Origin: CAZAGD01 sp049699975
GTDB taxonomy: Bacteria > Desulfobacterota > SM23-61
Direction: 5' to 3'
Assembly: GCA_049699975.1 (NCBI GenBank)
Contig: JBNAWB010000105.1
Location: forward strand, 1 to 12,130
Length of the DNA: 12,130 nt
Position 1 is the first letter of the stretch. Every line of letters begins with the position of its first letter. The notes below the pieces were generated by a model. That model had not been told where the DNA came from. It did no database searches and saw nothing but the letters and a program-made list of their open reading frames with translations. Positions 1-7,206 of the stretch are shown in pieces. The position numbers and the translations under genes are program-made.

Positions 1-89
1 CTCGTTCCATGGAAGAAACCACTGCCTCATGATTCTGAATTCAGGCCTGCCTCTGGCCATACTTCTCCCACTTTTCAGTGACGAATTAC
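1..89. repeat. Arm of a dispersed inverted-repeat (MITE-like) element, truncated by the window edge
   Basis: Bases 1-51 match 12080-12130 in direct orientation with 4 mismatches (47/51). Bases 41-89, reverse-complemented, match 11861-11909 with 4 mismatches (45/49). The stretch therefore looks like one arm of an element with long terminal inverted repeats, ending near 89 in a CAGTGACGAATTAC end. No ORF is carried. The promoter of the first gene starts only about 20 bases beyond this end. The match was made by eye, and the left border lies outside the window. Non-autonomous transposable element is an inference; a generic intergenic repeat family is the alternative. Confidence 0.75.
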
Positions 90-108
90 CAGCAAGCAAA
101 AATTTCCA

Positions 109-137
109 TTGACAAAAATGATTATATTTTTTATAAA
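109..137 (+). promoter_or_regulatory. Sigma-70-type promoter of the DJ-1/PfpI gene
   Basis: A perfect -35 box TTGACA (109-114), a 17-base very AT-rich spacer and TATAAA (132-137) form a near-consensus promoter. Transcription would start near 144, giving a leader of about 145 bases before the signal-peptide protein. It is the best promoter match noticed in the window. Confidence 0.7.
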
Positions 138-186
138 ATACCCGTTTTTGATTATCAGATCTTTTTTCTTCCCAGGGGATTTAAAT

Positions 187-285
187 AAAGGAGGATCCTA
201 ATTATCTATCAATTATAGGCGAGAAAGGAGGTGAAAGTGTTTTAATTCGCCGCCCTTCTTAAAAAACAAAAATCAAAAAAGGAGG
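187..285 (+). promoter_or_regulatory. Leader with three Shine-Dalgarno-like sites
   Basis: The untranslated leader carries AAAGGAGG at 187-194, AAAGGAGG at 224-231 and AAAAAAGGAGG at 275-285. Only the last precedes a sizeable ORF. It lies 2, 5 and 8 bases before three consecutive ATG codons (288, 291, 294), so normal spacing favours 291 or 294 as the true start. The middle site precedes GTG TTT TAA at 237-245, a two-codon ORF. Whether the two upstream sites bind ribosomes is unknown. Confidence 0.45.
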
Positions 286-287
286 CT

Positions 288-1643
288 ATGATGATGAAAA
301 AAGTAAAATTATTAGGTTTTATTGGGTTTTTAATTTTAGGATTAACTGTTAGCCCCTTATTTGCTGCTTCTTTTCTGGAAGTAGCTAAGCAAACAGGCAT
401 TGAAATCACCAAAGTAGGCGATGCTTTAGTTTGGAAAGGACCTGGTGGAGTCACCAAGCCTAAGGGACCTTTAGCTGGCAAAAAAATTGGGGCCATTGCG
501 GCGAGTGAATTTAGTGATTTTCAGGCCTACTTTCTTGCTTCTTACATCGGGGAATTCGGCGGTAAGCTGGACTTCCTCTTAGTCGACTGGGTAGAGTGGA
601 AATTTACCAGACCGAACATTGCCAAAAAAGGTGTACGCGGGATGTGGGATCTGAGCCTTGATCCAATTCCCGTTATGGGCACGGGAAAATGCAATGCGAA
701 AAAACTTGGAGATGCTAATCCCAAAGAATATGATGCCATAATCGTTATGGGTGGCCACTCTGCTGATGTAATGGTCACTGAAGATAAGGTTATCAATTTC
801 ATTAAAGAGGCCCATGGTAATGGAGCGGTCATGGGGGCAATTGGGGCTGGATCTATGCCTTTTATTCGCGCCGGAATCATGAAAGGGAAAAAGGCCACAG
901 GTGATGCCAACGTGGAATTCATGATCAAAAAAATTGGTACTTTTGTCAAACAACCGGTAGTTGTGGATGGAAAATTGATTACCGCTGGCGATACCGTGGA
1001 CACTCCGGCCTTCGTGCGTGCCCTTTGTAAAGCTTTCGATCCTAATTTCAACGATCCCCGCAAAGGCGCTATGAAGGGTAAAAAGATGTTGGTTATTGCC
1101 GGGGAAGATTTTGAGGATATTGAATTGGCAGTTCCAGTTATGGAATATCTTTATCGGGGAGCCTCGGTAACTCTCGCCACTTTCCCAGCGCCCATGAAGT
1201 CTCGGCCTGGTGGCCTCAATATTGTTCAGGGGAATTTCGGCATGACAATTCCTTTCCAAGAAATACCTTTGAAATACTACAAGATAAAACCTTTGGCCAA
1301 GGTGACCATGGAAGAATTTGACGCCTTACAAATTCCTGGTGCTTTCTGTCCATGGAACATGATCGCCGCCCGCACCCCCCTTGAATTCTTGAAAAAGGCT
1401 GATGCGGCCAAAAAAATACTGGCCTATATCTGCCATGGTCCAATACCGATAGCGGCGGCAGATTTAATTAAAGGAAAGAAAGTTGCCGGCTGGCTGGCTA
1501 GTAAAGATGCCGTAGAGATCATGGGTGGCGAGTATAATTGGGATTGGGCAGCAGTGGTTGATGGAAACCATGTAAGCGGCCGTACTCCACCAGAAATTCC
1601 TGAATTCCTCGATGCCATCAATGTGGCTTTGGAGAAAAAATAA
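288..1643 (+). CDS. Exported protein with two tandem DJ-1/PfpI domains (first one degenerate)
   Basis: The 451-residue product begins with a signal peptide: basic MMMKKVK, a hydrophobic stretch at residues 8-24, and likely cleavage after Ala26 or Ala27. It should therefore be periplasmic or secreted. Two DJ-1/PfpI folds follow, about residues 63-250 and 265-449. The second keeps the family catalytic set: Glu276 in GEDFEDIE and the nucleophile elbow ICHGP with Cys382-His383. The first aligns as ASEFSDFQ and IGAGS, with Ser76 in place of the Glu and Gly186 in place of the Cys, so it should be inactive. Family members act as glyoxalases/deglycases, proteases or chaperones; no specific substrate can be assigned. 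The gene is alone, between its own promoter and a terminator. Three ATGs in a row leave the exact start open (288, 291 or 294); the ribosome-site spacing favours the later ones. Confidence 0.88.
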   Translation: MMMKKVKLLGFIGFLILGLTVSPLFAASFLEVAKQTGIEITKVGDALVWKGPGGVTKPKGPLAGKKIGAIAASEFSDFQAYFLASYIGEFGGKLDFLLVDWVEWKFTRPNIAKKGVRGMWDLSLDPIPVMGTGKCNAKKLGDANPKEYDAIIVMGGHSADVMVTEDKVINFIKEAHGNGAVMGAIGAGSMPFIRAGIMKGKKATGDANVEFMIKKIGTFVKQPVVVDGKLITAGDTVDTPAFVRALCKAFDPNFNDPRKGAMKGKKMLVIAGEDFEDIELAVPVMEYLYRGASVTLATFPAPMKSRPGGLNIVQGNFGMTIPFQEIPLKYYKIKPLAKVTMEEFDALQIPGAFCPWNMIAARTPLEFLKKADAAKKILAYICHGPIPIAAADLIKGKKVAGWLASKDAVEIMGGEYNWDWAAVVDGNHVSGRTPPEIPEFLDAINVALEKK

Positions 1644-1669
1644 TTTTTGATAATTCTAATCCTTAACAA

Positions 1670-1700
1670 TCTGGGAGGCATTAGCCTCCCAGACATTTTT
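1670..1700 (+). terminator. Rho-independent terminator of the DJ-1/PfpI gene
   Basis: TCTGGGAGGC (1670-1679) pairs perfectly with GCCTCCCAGA (1684-1693) across a four-base ATTA loop, followed by CATTTTT. It lies 26 bases after the stop codon. The T-run starts two bases beyond the stem, which is acceptable for an intrinsic terminator. Confidence 0.8.
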
Positions 1701-1756
1701 CAAAATTTTCTTTCCTTAGCCTTCTAATAAAAAATTTTTTTAGTTAGGGCAATTTA

Positions 1757-1936
1757 CTCCCTCCCGCCTGAATCAGGCATTACATTCTTCCCCAAATTTT
1801 ACCAACTAGTTTAAATGAAAATTGTGGGTAGGCAAAGTATTTTTTCTCTGAACGTGGACCACTTTTTAGATTTCAGACCAATTCGGGGCGGGAGGGGGAG
1901 AGGCTCATTTTAATTTCGTCTCTCTCCCTCCCGCCC
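1757..1936. repeat. Cluster of CTCCCTCCCGCC repeats with a long hairpin
   Basis: The 12-mer CTCCCTCCCGCC occurs at 1757-1768 and again exactly at 1924-1935. An inverted copy with one mismatch is at 1887-1898. Bases 1886-1902 and 1920-1936 form a 17-bp arm pair around a 17-base AT-rich loop; its one mismatch would be a G-U pair in RNA. No T-run follows, so it is not a classical terminator. It fills most of the 392-base gap between the DJ-1 gene and the heptose adenylyltransferase, where no ORF of note was seen. It may be a dispersed repeat remnant. Confidence 0.6.
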
Positions 1937-1990
1937 GGTCACATTTGAGAAAGAAAATTAAAACTACTCGAAGGTCAGATTTTTTCTTTA

Positions 1991-2019
1991 TTGCAATCTT
2001 TAACGGCGGATGCTAAACT
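1991..2019 (+). promoter_or_regulatory. Possible promoter of the heptose adenylyltransferase gene
   Basis: TTGCAA (1991-1996), a 17-base spacer and TAAACT (2014-2019) preceded by TGC give two boxes of 4/6 consensus with an extended -10. Transcription would begin near 2026, only about ten bases before the ATG, so the message would be almost leaderless. That fits the lack of a Shine-Dalgarno sequence, but the match is modest. Confidence 0.3.
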
Positions 2020-2035
2020 TCCTTAAAAATTAATT

Positions 2036-2584
2036 ATGACCGAGAGAAAAATAAAGAGTTTGAGAGCAATTAAAAAAATTACGGCTGACCTTAAGGCCCA
2101 AGGAAAAAGAATTGTCTTCACTAATGGGTGTTTTGACCTCCTCCATGTGGGCCATGTGCGGTATTTGCAAAAGGCTAAAAAGTTGGGAGATGTACTTATT
2201 ATCGGATTGAATACTGATCATTCGGTGAAATTGATCAAAGGGAATAACCGCCCCATTATTCCCCAAAAAGAAAGAGCTGAAGTTTTGTCCGCTCTGGTGT
2301 TTGTAGATTATGTGGTGTTTTTTAATGAGCCCGATCCTCTTAAAATTATAAAAGCTATTCAGCCCGATATATTAGTTAAAGGGGCAGATTGGGATAAAAA
2401 TAAAATTGTGGGTCGGGAAATAGTGGAGGGGGCGGGCGGAAAGGTAGTGCGCATTTCCTTGGTTCCGGGTGCTTCGAGTACGAAAATCATCGAAAAGATA
2501 ATCAAAATTTACCGCTTGCCGAAAAACAAATCATCAAGTCGACGTATTTTGGAGGCTCACCATGAGAAATCTTTGCGCCCATAA
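2036..2584 (+). CDS. rfaE2: D-glycero-beta-D-manno-heptose 1-phosphate adenylyltransferase (RfaE2/HldE C-domain type)
   Basis: This enzyme class transfers AMP from ATP to heptose 1-phosphate to give ADP-heptose, the precursor of the LPS inner core; it acts in the cytoplasm. The 182-residue protein is a single nucleotidyltransferase domain. It shows TNGCFDLLHVGH (29-40, with the HxGH ATP-binding motif at 37-40), KERAEVL (78-84), KGADW (115-119) and a GASST segment (145-149) in the right order. It lacks the N-terminal ribokinase-like kinase domain of fused HldE, so it is the stand-alone form. The domain core ends near residue 160; the last 20 basic residues look like an extension. No good ribosome binding site precedes the ATG. 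Other cytidylyltransferase-like enzymes (glycerol-3-phosphate type) share the fold, but the motifs match RfaE2 best. The kinase and isomerase partners are not in the window. Confidence 0.88.
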   Translation: MTERKIKSLRAIKKITADLKAQGKRIVFTNGCFDLLHVGHVRYLQKAKKLGDVLIIGLNTDHSVKLIKGNNRPIIPQKERAEVLSALVFVDYVVFFNEPDPLKIIKAIQPDILVKGADWDKNKIVGREIVEGAGGKVVRISLVPGASSTKIIEKIIKIYRLPKNKSSSRRILEAHHEKSLRP

Positions 2585-2684
2585 AAAATATCTGCAGGAT
2601 TCCTTAAAATCAGAACCTAAAGATATAGGGTTAAGAAAATCTTTTTGTTTTATCAAATTTTGTAAAGGGAGGAATTTATCATGA
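2562..2684 (+). CDS. Candidate 40-residue ORF coupled to the downstream BKACE gene
   Basis: A GGAGG (2551-2555) sits six bases before an ATG at 2562, inside the last codons of rfaE2 in another frame. The ORF runs 40 codons and its TGA overlaps the ATG of the BKACE gene in an ATGA arrangement (2681-2684). The peptide starts MRNLCAHKKYLQ; it is basic, has three Cys (5, 29, 34), and shows no signal peptide or domain I recognise. Good initiation context and a coupled stop are what a real small gene or a translational-coupling leader would show. A chance ORF is quite possible, because the BKACE gene has its own good ribosome site. Confidence 0.3.
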   Translation: MRNLCAHKKYLQDSLKSEPKDIGLRKSFCFIKFCKGRNLS

Positions 2685-3607
2685 GTAAAGCGATTATTAC
2701 TGCCGCCATCACTGGTTCGATTCATACCCCGACAATGAGCCCCTATTTGCCTATTACTCCTGACCAAATAGCCGAGAATGCTATTGCCGCCTATGAGGCT
2801 GGAGCAGCCGTGGTGCATATCCATGTGCGGAATCCAGAAACTGGTCAGCCATCTCCAGACTTGGAGATTTTTAAAACGGTACTAACTAAGATAAAAAGCA
2901 AATGTAACGTAATTATTTGCACCACCACCGGCGGCGGGTTAGGAATGACTCCCGATCAAAGAGTAGCAGTAGTTTCTACCTATAAGCCGGAGCTTGCTTC
3001 TTGTAATATGGGTTCCATGAATTTTGCCCTCTTTCCTCTCCTGGAAAAATTAAAAGATTTCAAATTTCCGTGGGAGAAACAGTATTTGGAAATGAGCGAA
3101 GACCTGATCTTTCCGAATACCTTCAAATCGCTCCGCGTTTTCTTGAATATCTTCCAGCAAAATGGAACCAAACCTGAGCTGGAAATTTATGATGCGGGTA
3201 TGATCAATAATACTGCTTTTCTCATTCAGCGCGGGCTCTTAAAGCCGCCTGTTTATATTCAATTCGTCCTAGGCATCCTGGGGGGCATGCAGGCCACTAT
3301 TGAAAACTTAGTCTTCCTTTATGAATCCGCTTGCCGGCTGATTGGCGAGCAAAATTTTGTTTGGTCAGTCTGCGCGGCGGGACGATATCAAATGCCTATG
3401 TGTACCCATGCCTTGCTTATGGGGGGCTTTGCCCGCGTCGGTTTAGAAGATGCTTTATGGTTAGAAAAAGGAGTATTGGCTAAAAGCAATGCCGAACAGG
3501 TAGCCAAAATTATCCGCATTGCTAAGGAATTTGGCATTGAACCCGCTACTCCAGATGAAGCCCGGCAGATCCTTGGTTTGAAGGGCCTTGATAAAGTCGC
3601 TTATTAA
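2681..3607 (+). CDS. BKACE-family beta-keto acid cleavage enzyme (DUF849), paralog A
   Basis: BKACE enzymes are Zn-dependent TIM barrels. They react a beta-keto acid with acetyl-CoA to give acetoacetate plus a new CoA thioester; the founding member, Kce, uses 3-keto-5-aminohexanoate from lysine fermentation. This 308-residue protein carries the Zn ligands HIH at 46 and 48 and the RVGLED motif at 252-257 (Glu256 as third ligand, Arg252 and Asp257 catalytic). It also has the N-terminal TGSIHTP and LPITP segments of the family. Compared with paralog B at 6309-7175 it has an insertion around residues 125-150 (PWEKQYLE to FPNTF) and Thr82 in place of Ser82. Position 14, which as I recall is an amine-contacting Glu in Kce, is Ile here, so the substrate probably differs. 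GGGAGG lies eight bases before the ATG. The gene converges on the ureide operon. Confidence 0.9.
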   Translation: MSKAIITAAITGSIHTPTMSPYLPITPDQIAENAIAAYEAGAAVVHIHVRNPETGQPSPDLEIFKTVLTKIKSKCNVIICTTTGGGLGMTPDQRVAVVSTYKPELASCNMGSMNFALFPLLEKLKDFKFPWEKQYLEMSEDLIFPNTFKSLRVFLNIFQQNGTKPELEIYDAGMINNTAFLIQRGLLKPPVYIQFVLGILGGMQATIENLVFLYESACRLIGEQNFVWSVCAAGRYQMPMCTHALLMGGFARVGLEDALWLEKGVLAKSNAEQVAKIIRIAKEFGIEPATPDEARQILGLKGLDKVAY

Positions 3608-3619
3608 CCTTAAAAAGGT

Positions 3620-3647
3620 CTAAAAAGGCAGGGCATAAATCCCTGCC
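3620..3647 (-). terminator. Shared hairpin terminator between convergent genes, stronger for the minus strand
   Basis: GGCAGGG (3627-3633) pairs with CCCTGCC (3641-3647) across a seven-base loop, between the BKACE stop (3607) and the M20 stop (3676). Read on the minus strand the stem is followed directly by TTTTTAG, a proper U-tract. On the plus strand only ATTTCCC follows. It should end the long minus-strand operon and perhaps, weakly, the BKACE message. Confidence 0.65.
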
Positions 3648-3675
3648 CATTTCCCATGGATAATCATTAATCTCT

Positions 3676-4917
3676 TTAGCTGGCGAGGCGCCTTACGGCT
3701 TCCGCCAAAACCAGCGTTCCTAAAAAACCATGCTCAGGCGAAATTTCTTCCTCGGGGCAATGGCTTTTGCCTTCCTTACAAGGAATAAAAATCATGCCTG
3801 CAGGAATATGCAGGAGCGGAAAAGTCATGGCGTCGTGACCTGCCCCACTCCATAAATAACCAAAAGCTATTCCCTCCTGGTGACATGAGTCAGCGATGAT
3901 TTCTTTTATGGGCGAATCCATCTTCACACCTTCTTTGATCAGGATTGGCTCCAGGACAGAATTTTTTATGGAGGAAATTATCTCCTTAATATTTTGGCAA
4001 ACAGCATCTAATTTATCTCTTCGGGAAGACCGCAGATCCAAAGACATGATTACTTCTCCGGGAATAATATTAATTGCCCCCGGGTAGACTTGAATTTCGC
4101 CTATGGTACCCACGAGATCCGCGCCACCAGCTTGCACAGCTTGATGCACTTTTATAATGATCTCGGCGGCTTTGATTAACGCATCGTCGCGCAAATGCAT
4201 AGGTGTAGTGCCCGCATGGCCGGCCTGGCCTTTTACTTTGATCAGATAGCGGTGGAGGTGAGCGATTCCTTCCACTATACCAATAGGAATATTTTTAGTC
4301 TCCAAAACTGGCCCCTGTTCAATATGCAGCTCCAAGAAAGCTTTAAATTCAGTTGGTTGCCGGCGAGCTTGTTTAATCTGCCCTGGATCTTTTCCCATCC
4401 GCCTCAAATCCTGGGCCAGGGTGGGTTTCCCCTCTTTTCGTGACTTCTCCAGCTCTTCTTCTTTGACCATGCCCAACATAGCCCGGCTGCCAAAGGTGCC
4501 AGCGTAGTGGCTGCCTTCCTCATCAGTAAAAACTAAAAGCTCTAAAGGATTGGCCAAGCGGACCCCGCTCTCTTGAATAACCCGCATAACTTCCAGGCCA
4601 GCACAAATCCCCAAGGCGCCATCAAATTTTCCTCCGGCTAAGACGGTATCAATATGGGACCCAAAAGCAACGCAAGGGGCTGTTGGAGAAATATCATTTG
4701 GCTCGAGGCGACCTATTAAATTTGCTGCCGCATCCTCTTTAACTTTTAGGCCCACTTCCTCCATCCGCTTTCGGAACCAACGGCGGGCAGCAAGGTCAGC
4801 ATCACTAAGGGCTAAACGCGCAACTCCTCGCCCGGATTCTCCCCCAAAGCGGGAAAGTTCCATGAGATCATTCCATAAACGATCAGCATCAATCTTCAAG
4901 GGAGATTTTTCCATCAT
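3676..4917 (-). CDS. M20-family Zn hydrolase: N-carbamoyl-L-amino acid hydrolase / allantoate amidohydrolase type
   Basis: Members of this group cleave the carbamoyl group from N-carbamoyl amino acids or allantoate, releasing CO2 and NH3. The 413-residue length is typical. The two-metal site is complete: His88 in GSHIDT, Asp99 in FDGALG, Glu133-Glu134 in TDEEG (general base and ligand), His198 in ELHIEQGP and His386 near the C-terminus. The lid/dimer domain shows GHAGTTPM (233-240), and GAGHDA lies at 358-363. FDGALGICAGLEV resembles carbamoylases (HyuC/AmaB-like) more than E. coli AllC. Its ATG shares one base with the stop of the upstream amidohydrolase (TAATG), with GGAGG at 4930-4926, so the two are almost certainly translationally coupled and act in sequence. 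The second ATG codon (4914) is an alternative start. It is the last gene before the terminator. Exact substrate unknown. Confidence 0.9.
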   Translation of the reverse strand: MMEKSPLKIDADRLWNDLMELSRFGGESGRGVARLALSDADLAARRWFRKRMEEVGLKVKEDAAANLIGRLEPNDISPTAPCVAFGSHIDTVLAGGKFDGALGICAGLEVMRVIQESGVRLANPLELLVFTDEEGSHYAGTFGSRAMLGMVKEEELEKSRKEGKPTLAQDLRRMGKDPGQIKQARRQPTEFKAFLELHIEQGPVLETKNIPIGIVEGIAHLHRYLIKVKGQAGHAGTTPMHLRDDALIKAAEIIIKVHQAVQAGGADLVGTIGEIQVYPGAINIIPGEVIMSLDLRSSRRDKLDAVCQNIKEIISSIKNSVLEPILIKEGVKMDSPIKEIIADSCHQEGIAFGYLWSGAGHDAMTFPLLHIPAGMIFIPCKEGKSHCPEEEISPEHGFLGTLVLAEAVRRLAS

Positions 4918-6278
4918 TATTTTATCCTCCCTATGAATTGGCCAAAACCAGGCTCGGCAATAACTTTTTGCCCATCATACACCACTTTTCCCCGCAAAAT
5001 AGTGCGCTCTACTTTTCCTTGGATGGTCAGACCGGCAAAAGGTGTCCATTTAGCTGAAGAATGCATCTCTTTTTCTTTGATTATCCAAGTCGCCTGAGGA
5101 TCAATAACCGTTAAATCCGCATCTGCACCTAAAGCAATATGCCCTTTGCGCGGATAAAGTCCAAATCTGCGGGCTGGCTTGGTGGCCAGAACTTGGGCCA
5201 GATGCACAGGAGAAAGTCCTCTTTTCTTTACTCCTTCACTAAACATCAGAGGCAGAAGAGTTTCCACTCCCGGTGCTCCCGAAGCATTAGCAAAAATATT
5301 GGCCTCCTGTTTCCTCTCTATAGGCCAGGGAGCATGGTCGGAAGAAATTATATCTACCTCCTCGGTTTTTAATAATTCCCACATTTCCCCTACTGCTTGT
5401 TTGTCTCTCAGGGGCGGGTTTATTTTCCCTTTACCACCGAGGGTCGGCATATCGGCCTCGTTTAAGAGCAAATAATGGGGACAAGTCTCCCAAGTTACGT
5501 CTACTCCTTGCTGCCGAAAGAACTGGATCAATTTACCAGACCTGGGTTCGCTCACGTGATAAATATGCAAAGGAAATTTAATCCAATAGGCTAATTCTAA
5601 TAATTTCAACACAGCTATGGTTTCGCTGGCAGGTGGACGAGAAGCGCAATGAGCCAGGGGCGAAACATTTCCTGCTTTTTGGAATTTGTCGATCAGCGAG
5701 AAAATTAATTCGTCATCTTCGGCATGAAAACCAACCGTAATACCTGCTTCGGCTAAAATCGGCAAAATTTCCCAAAGGACCCCGTCAGGAATACGCGGAA
5801 AACGTTCTGGATCAGTTTCAAATAAGGATAATTTAAACCCGCAGGCGCCTAATTCTAAAAGGGGCTTGATCATTTCTTTAGAGCCATCTTTTTTTAGGGT
5901 AGCCAATAAAGCTACATCAATAAGGGCCTCCTGCTCCACTAATTTAACTTTTTTCTGAAATGCTTCGGGATTAGTTACCGGATTCCCGGCGTCATAGGGC
6001 ATCTCGATTATAGTGGTGACTCCACCAGCTGCTGCGGCTTTGGTGGAATATCTAAATCCTTCTATTCCCGGAATGCTGTAAGAATGGACATGCGCATCAA
6101 TAACTCCTGGAAAAACCAGAAACCCTTGAAAATCCATAAACTCTTGAGCATCAATTTTCTCTCCGGCGGAATAAAGGCCGACAATAATTCCATTTTTTAT
6201 GCCTACTAAGCAATTCCTGGCTAGACCATTTTCTAAAACCAAATCACCTTTTATAAGTAGATCTAAATTTTTCTCCAT
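4917..6278 (-). CDS. Cyclic amidohydrolase of the allantoinase/hydantoinase (dihydroorotase-like) family
   Basis: This binuclear-zinc amidohydrolase opens a cyclic ureide ring (allantoin, hydantoin, dihydropyrimidine or similar) to an N-carbamoyl product. The 453 residues fit allantoinase length. The metal set is complete: DAHVH (His63, His65), the lysine expected to be carboxylated in GFKLSLF (Lys149), His185 in GFHAED, His241 in YHVSE and Asp314 in SSDHAP. Segments such as GGVTTIIEMP, CPHYLLL, NPPLRD and the GAPGVETLLPLMF region recall AllB closely. Its product is what the overlapping M20 hydrolase would use, so the pair forms a two-step pathway. Pyrimidine-biosynthetic dihydroorotase is less likely given this partner. 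A GGAG five bases upstream supports the ATG. The previous gene, a BKACE, ends 30 bases upstream, which suggests one transcript. Confidence 0.88.
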   Translation of the reverse strand: MEKNLDLLIKGDLVLENGLARNCLVGIKNGIIVGLYSAGEKIDAQEFMDFQGFLVFPGVIDAHVHSYSIPGIEGFRYSTKAAAAGGVTTIIEMPYDAGNPVTNPEAFQKKVKLVEQEALIDVALLATLKKDGSKEMIKPLLELGACGFKLSLFETDPERFPRIPDGVLWEILPILAEAGITVGFHAEDDELIFSLIDKFQKAGNVSPLAHCASRPPASETIAVLKLLELAYWIKFPLHIYHVSEPRSGKLIQFFRQQGVDVTWETCPHYLLLNEADMPTLGGKGKINPPLRDKQAVGEMWELLKTEEVDIISSDHAPWPIERKQEANIFANASGAPGVETLLPLMFSEGVKKRGLSPVHLAQVLATKPARRFGLYPRKGHIALGADADLTVIDPQATWIIKEKEMHSSAKWTPFAGLTIQGKVERTILRGKVVYDGQKVIAEPGFGQFIGRIK

Positions 6279-6308
6279 TTTTTCTCCATTGACGGATCTG
6301 TAATCGTC

Positions 6309-7175
6309 TTATTTTAAAGATAGAATTTTTCGCGCCTCATCCACCGAAGCAACTTCCTTATTTAAATGTCTAATTATTTCGGCCGCCCTTTTAACTAACT
6401 CCGCATTACTTTCCGCCAATACTCCTTTCCTAATATATAGGTTATCCTCAAAACCAACGCGGACGTGCCCACCCAAAAGCACTCCCATGGCCACCATAGG
6501 GATCTGGGAAGCTCCTACTCCAAAAATAGACCAAGTAACCCCTGGGGGTAAGCTTTCCGCCAAATGGACCGCCTGTTTGGGGGTAGCTGGAACACCCATC
6601 CGCGTGCCCATGCAAAGCTGAAAATGCGCATTCTTCTCCACTAACCCTAACTTTATAAGGCGGTTGGCAATTTGGATATGACCCACATCGAAAATTTCTA
6701 TTTCGGGTTTTACCCCGGCCTGCTTTATCAACTCCGCCATCTTATCGATTACCGGTTCAGCATTTACGAATATCCCGAAGGGAGCGTTGGCGCTGCCTAC
6801 ATCTAAGGAGCACATTTCAGGTTTTAGTTTCACGACATGCTCCACTCTTTTTTCTGGACTGGCCATATAAGAACTTTCCATAATCGGCTGATTATCAGGC
6901 CCAATGGTCAGTTGTCCTCCAGGCCCCGTACTCAAATTTATAATCATGGGGCATTTAGCTCTTAGACGCTCTACAACTTCTGCGTAATGTTCCAAGGCCA
7001 TCGAGCGTTTCCCTGTTTGGGGATCGCGCACGTGGACATGCACGATCGCTGCTCCTTCATTAAAACATTCATAGGCGGCATCAGCGATTTCTGTAGGAGT
7101 TATAGGTAAACGGGGATGCTGCTCCCGTGTCGGCATAGAACCAGTAACGGCCACCGTGATGATTACTTTATCCAT
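6309..7175 (-). CDS. BKACE-family beta-keto acid cleavage enzyme (DUF849), paralog B
   Basis: This second BKACE is 288 residues long, nearer to the Kce length. The Zn ligands are HVH at 46 and 48, the same numbering as paralog A, which supports both start codons. RVGFED at 239-244 supplies Glu243, Arg239 and Asp244. Ser82 in NLSTGPGG is kept, unlike in paralog A. Position 14 is Met rather than the Glu I recall in Kce, and SMPTREQHPRLPITP replaces the SIHTP loop, so the keto acid is probably not 3-keto-5-aminohexanoate and may differ from that of paralog A. AAAGGAG lies about ten bases before the ATG. The gene lies 31 bases after the DUF72 gene and 30 before the cyclic amidohydrolase, so it is probably expressed with the ureide pair and may process a downstream product. 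Confidence 0.9.
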   Translation of the reverse strand: MDKVIITVAVTGSMPTREQHPRLPITPTEIADAAYECFNEGAAIVHVHVRDPQTGKRSMALEHYAEVVERLRAKCPMIINLSTGPGGQLTIGPDNQPIMESSYMASPEKRVEHVVKLKPEMCSLDVGSANAPFGIFVNAEPVIDKMAELIKQAGVKPEIEIFDVGHIQIANRLIKLGLVEKNAHFQLCMGTRMGVPATPKQAVHLAESLPPGVTWSIFGVGASQIPMVAMGVLLGGHVRVGFEDNLYIRKGVLAESNAELVKRAAEIIRHLNKEVASVDEARKILSLK

Positions 7176-7206
7176 TTGAGGAATCTCCTTTCTTTCATAA
7201 TTGATT

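Noticed and set aside
579..1259. 226-codon minus-strand ORF inside the DJ-1 gene
   Set aside because: It lies opposite a well-supported domain protein, has no recognisable motifs and no ribosome site, and its composition looks like a shadow frame.
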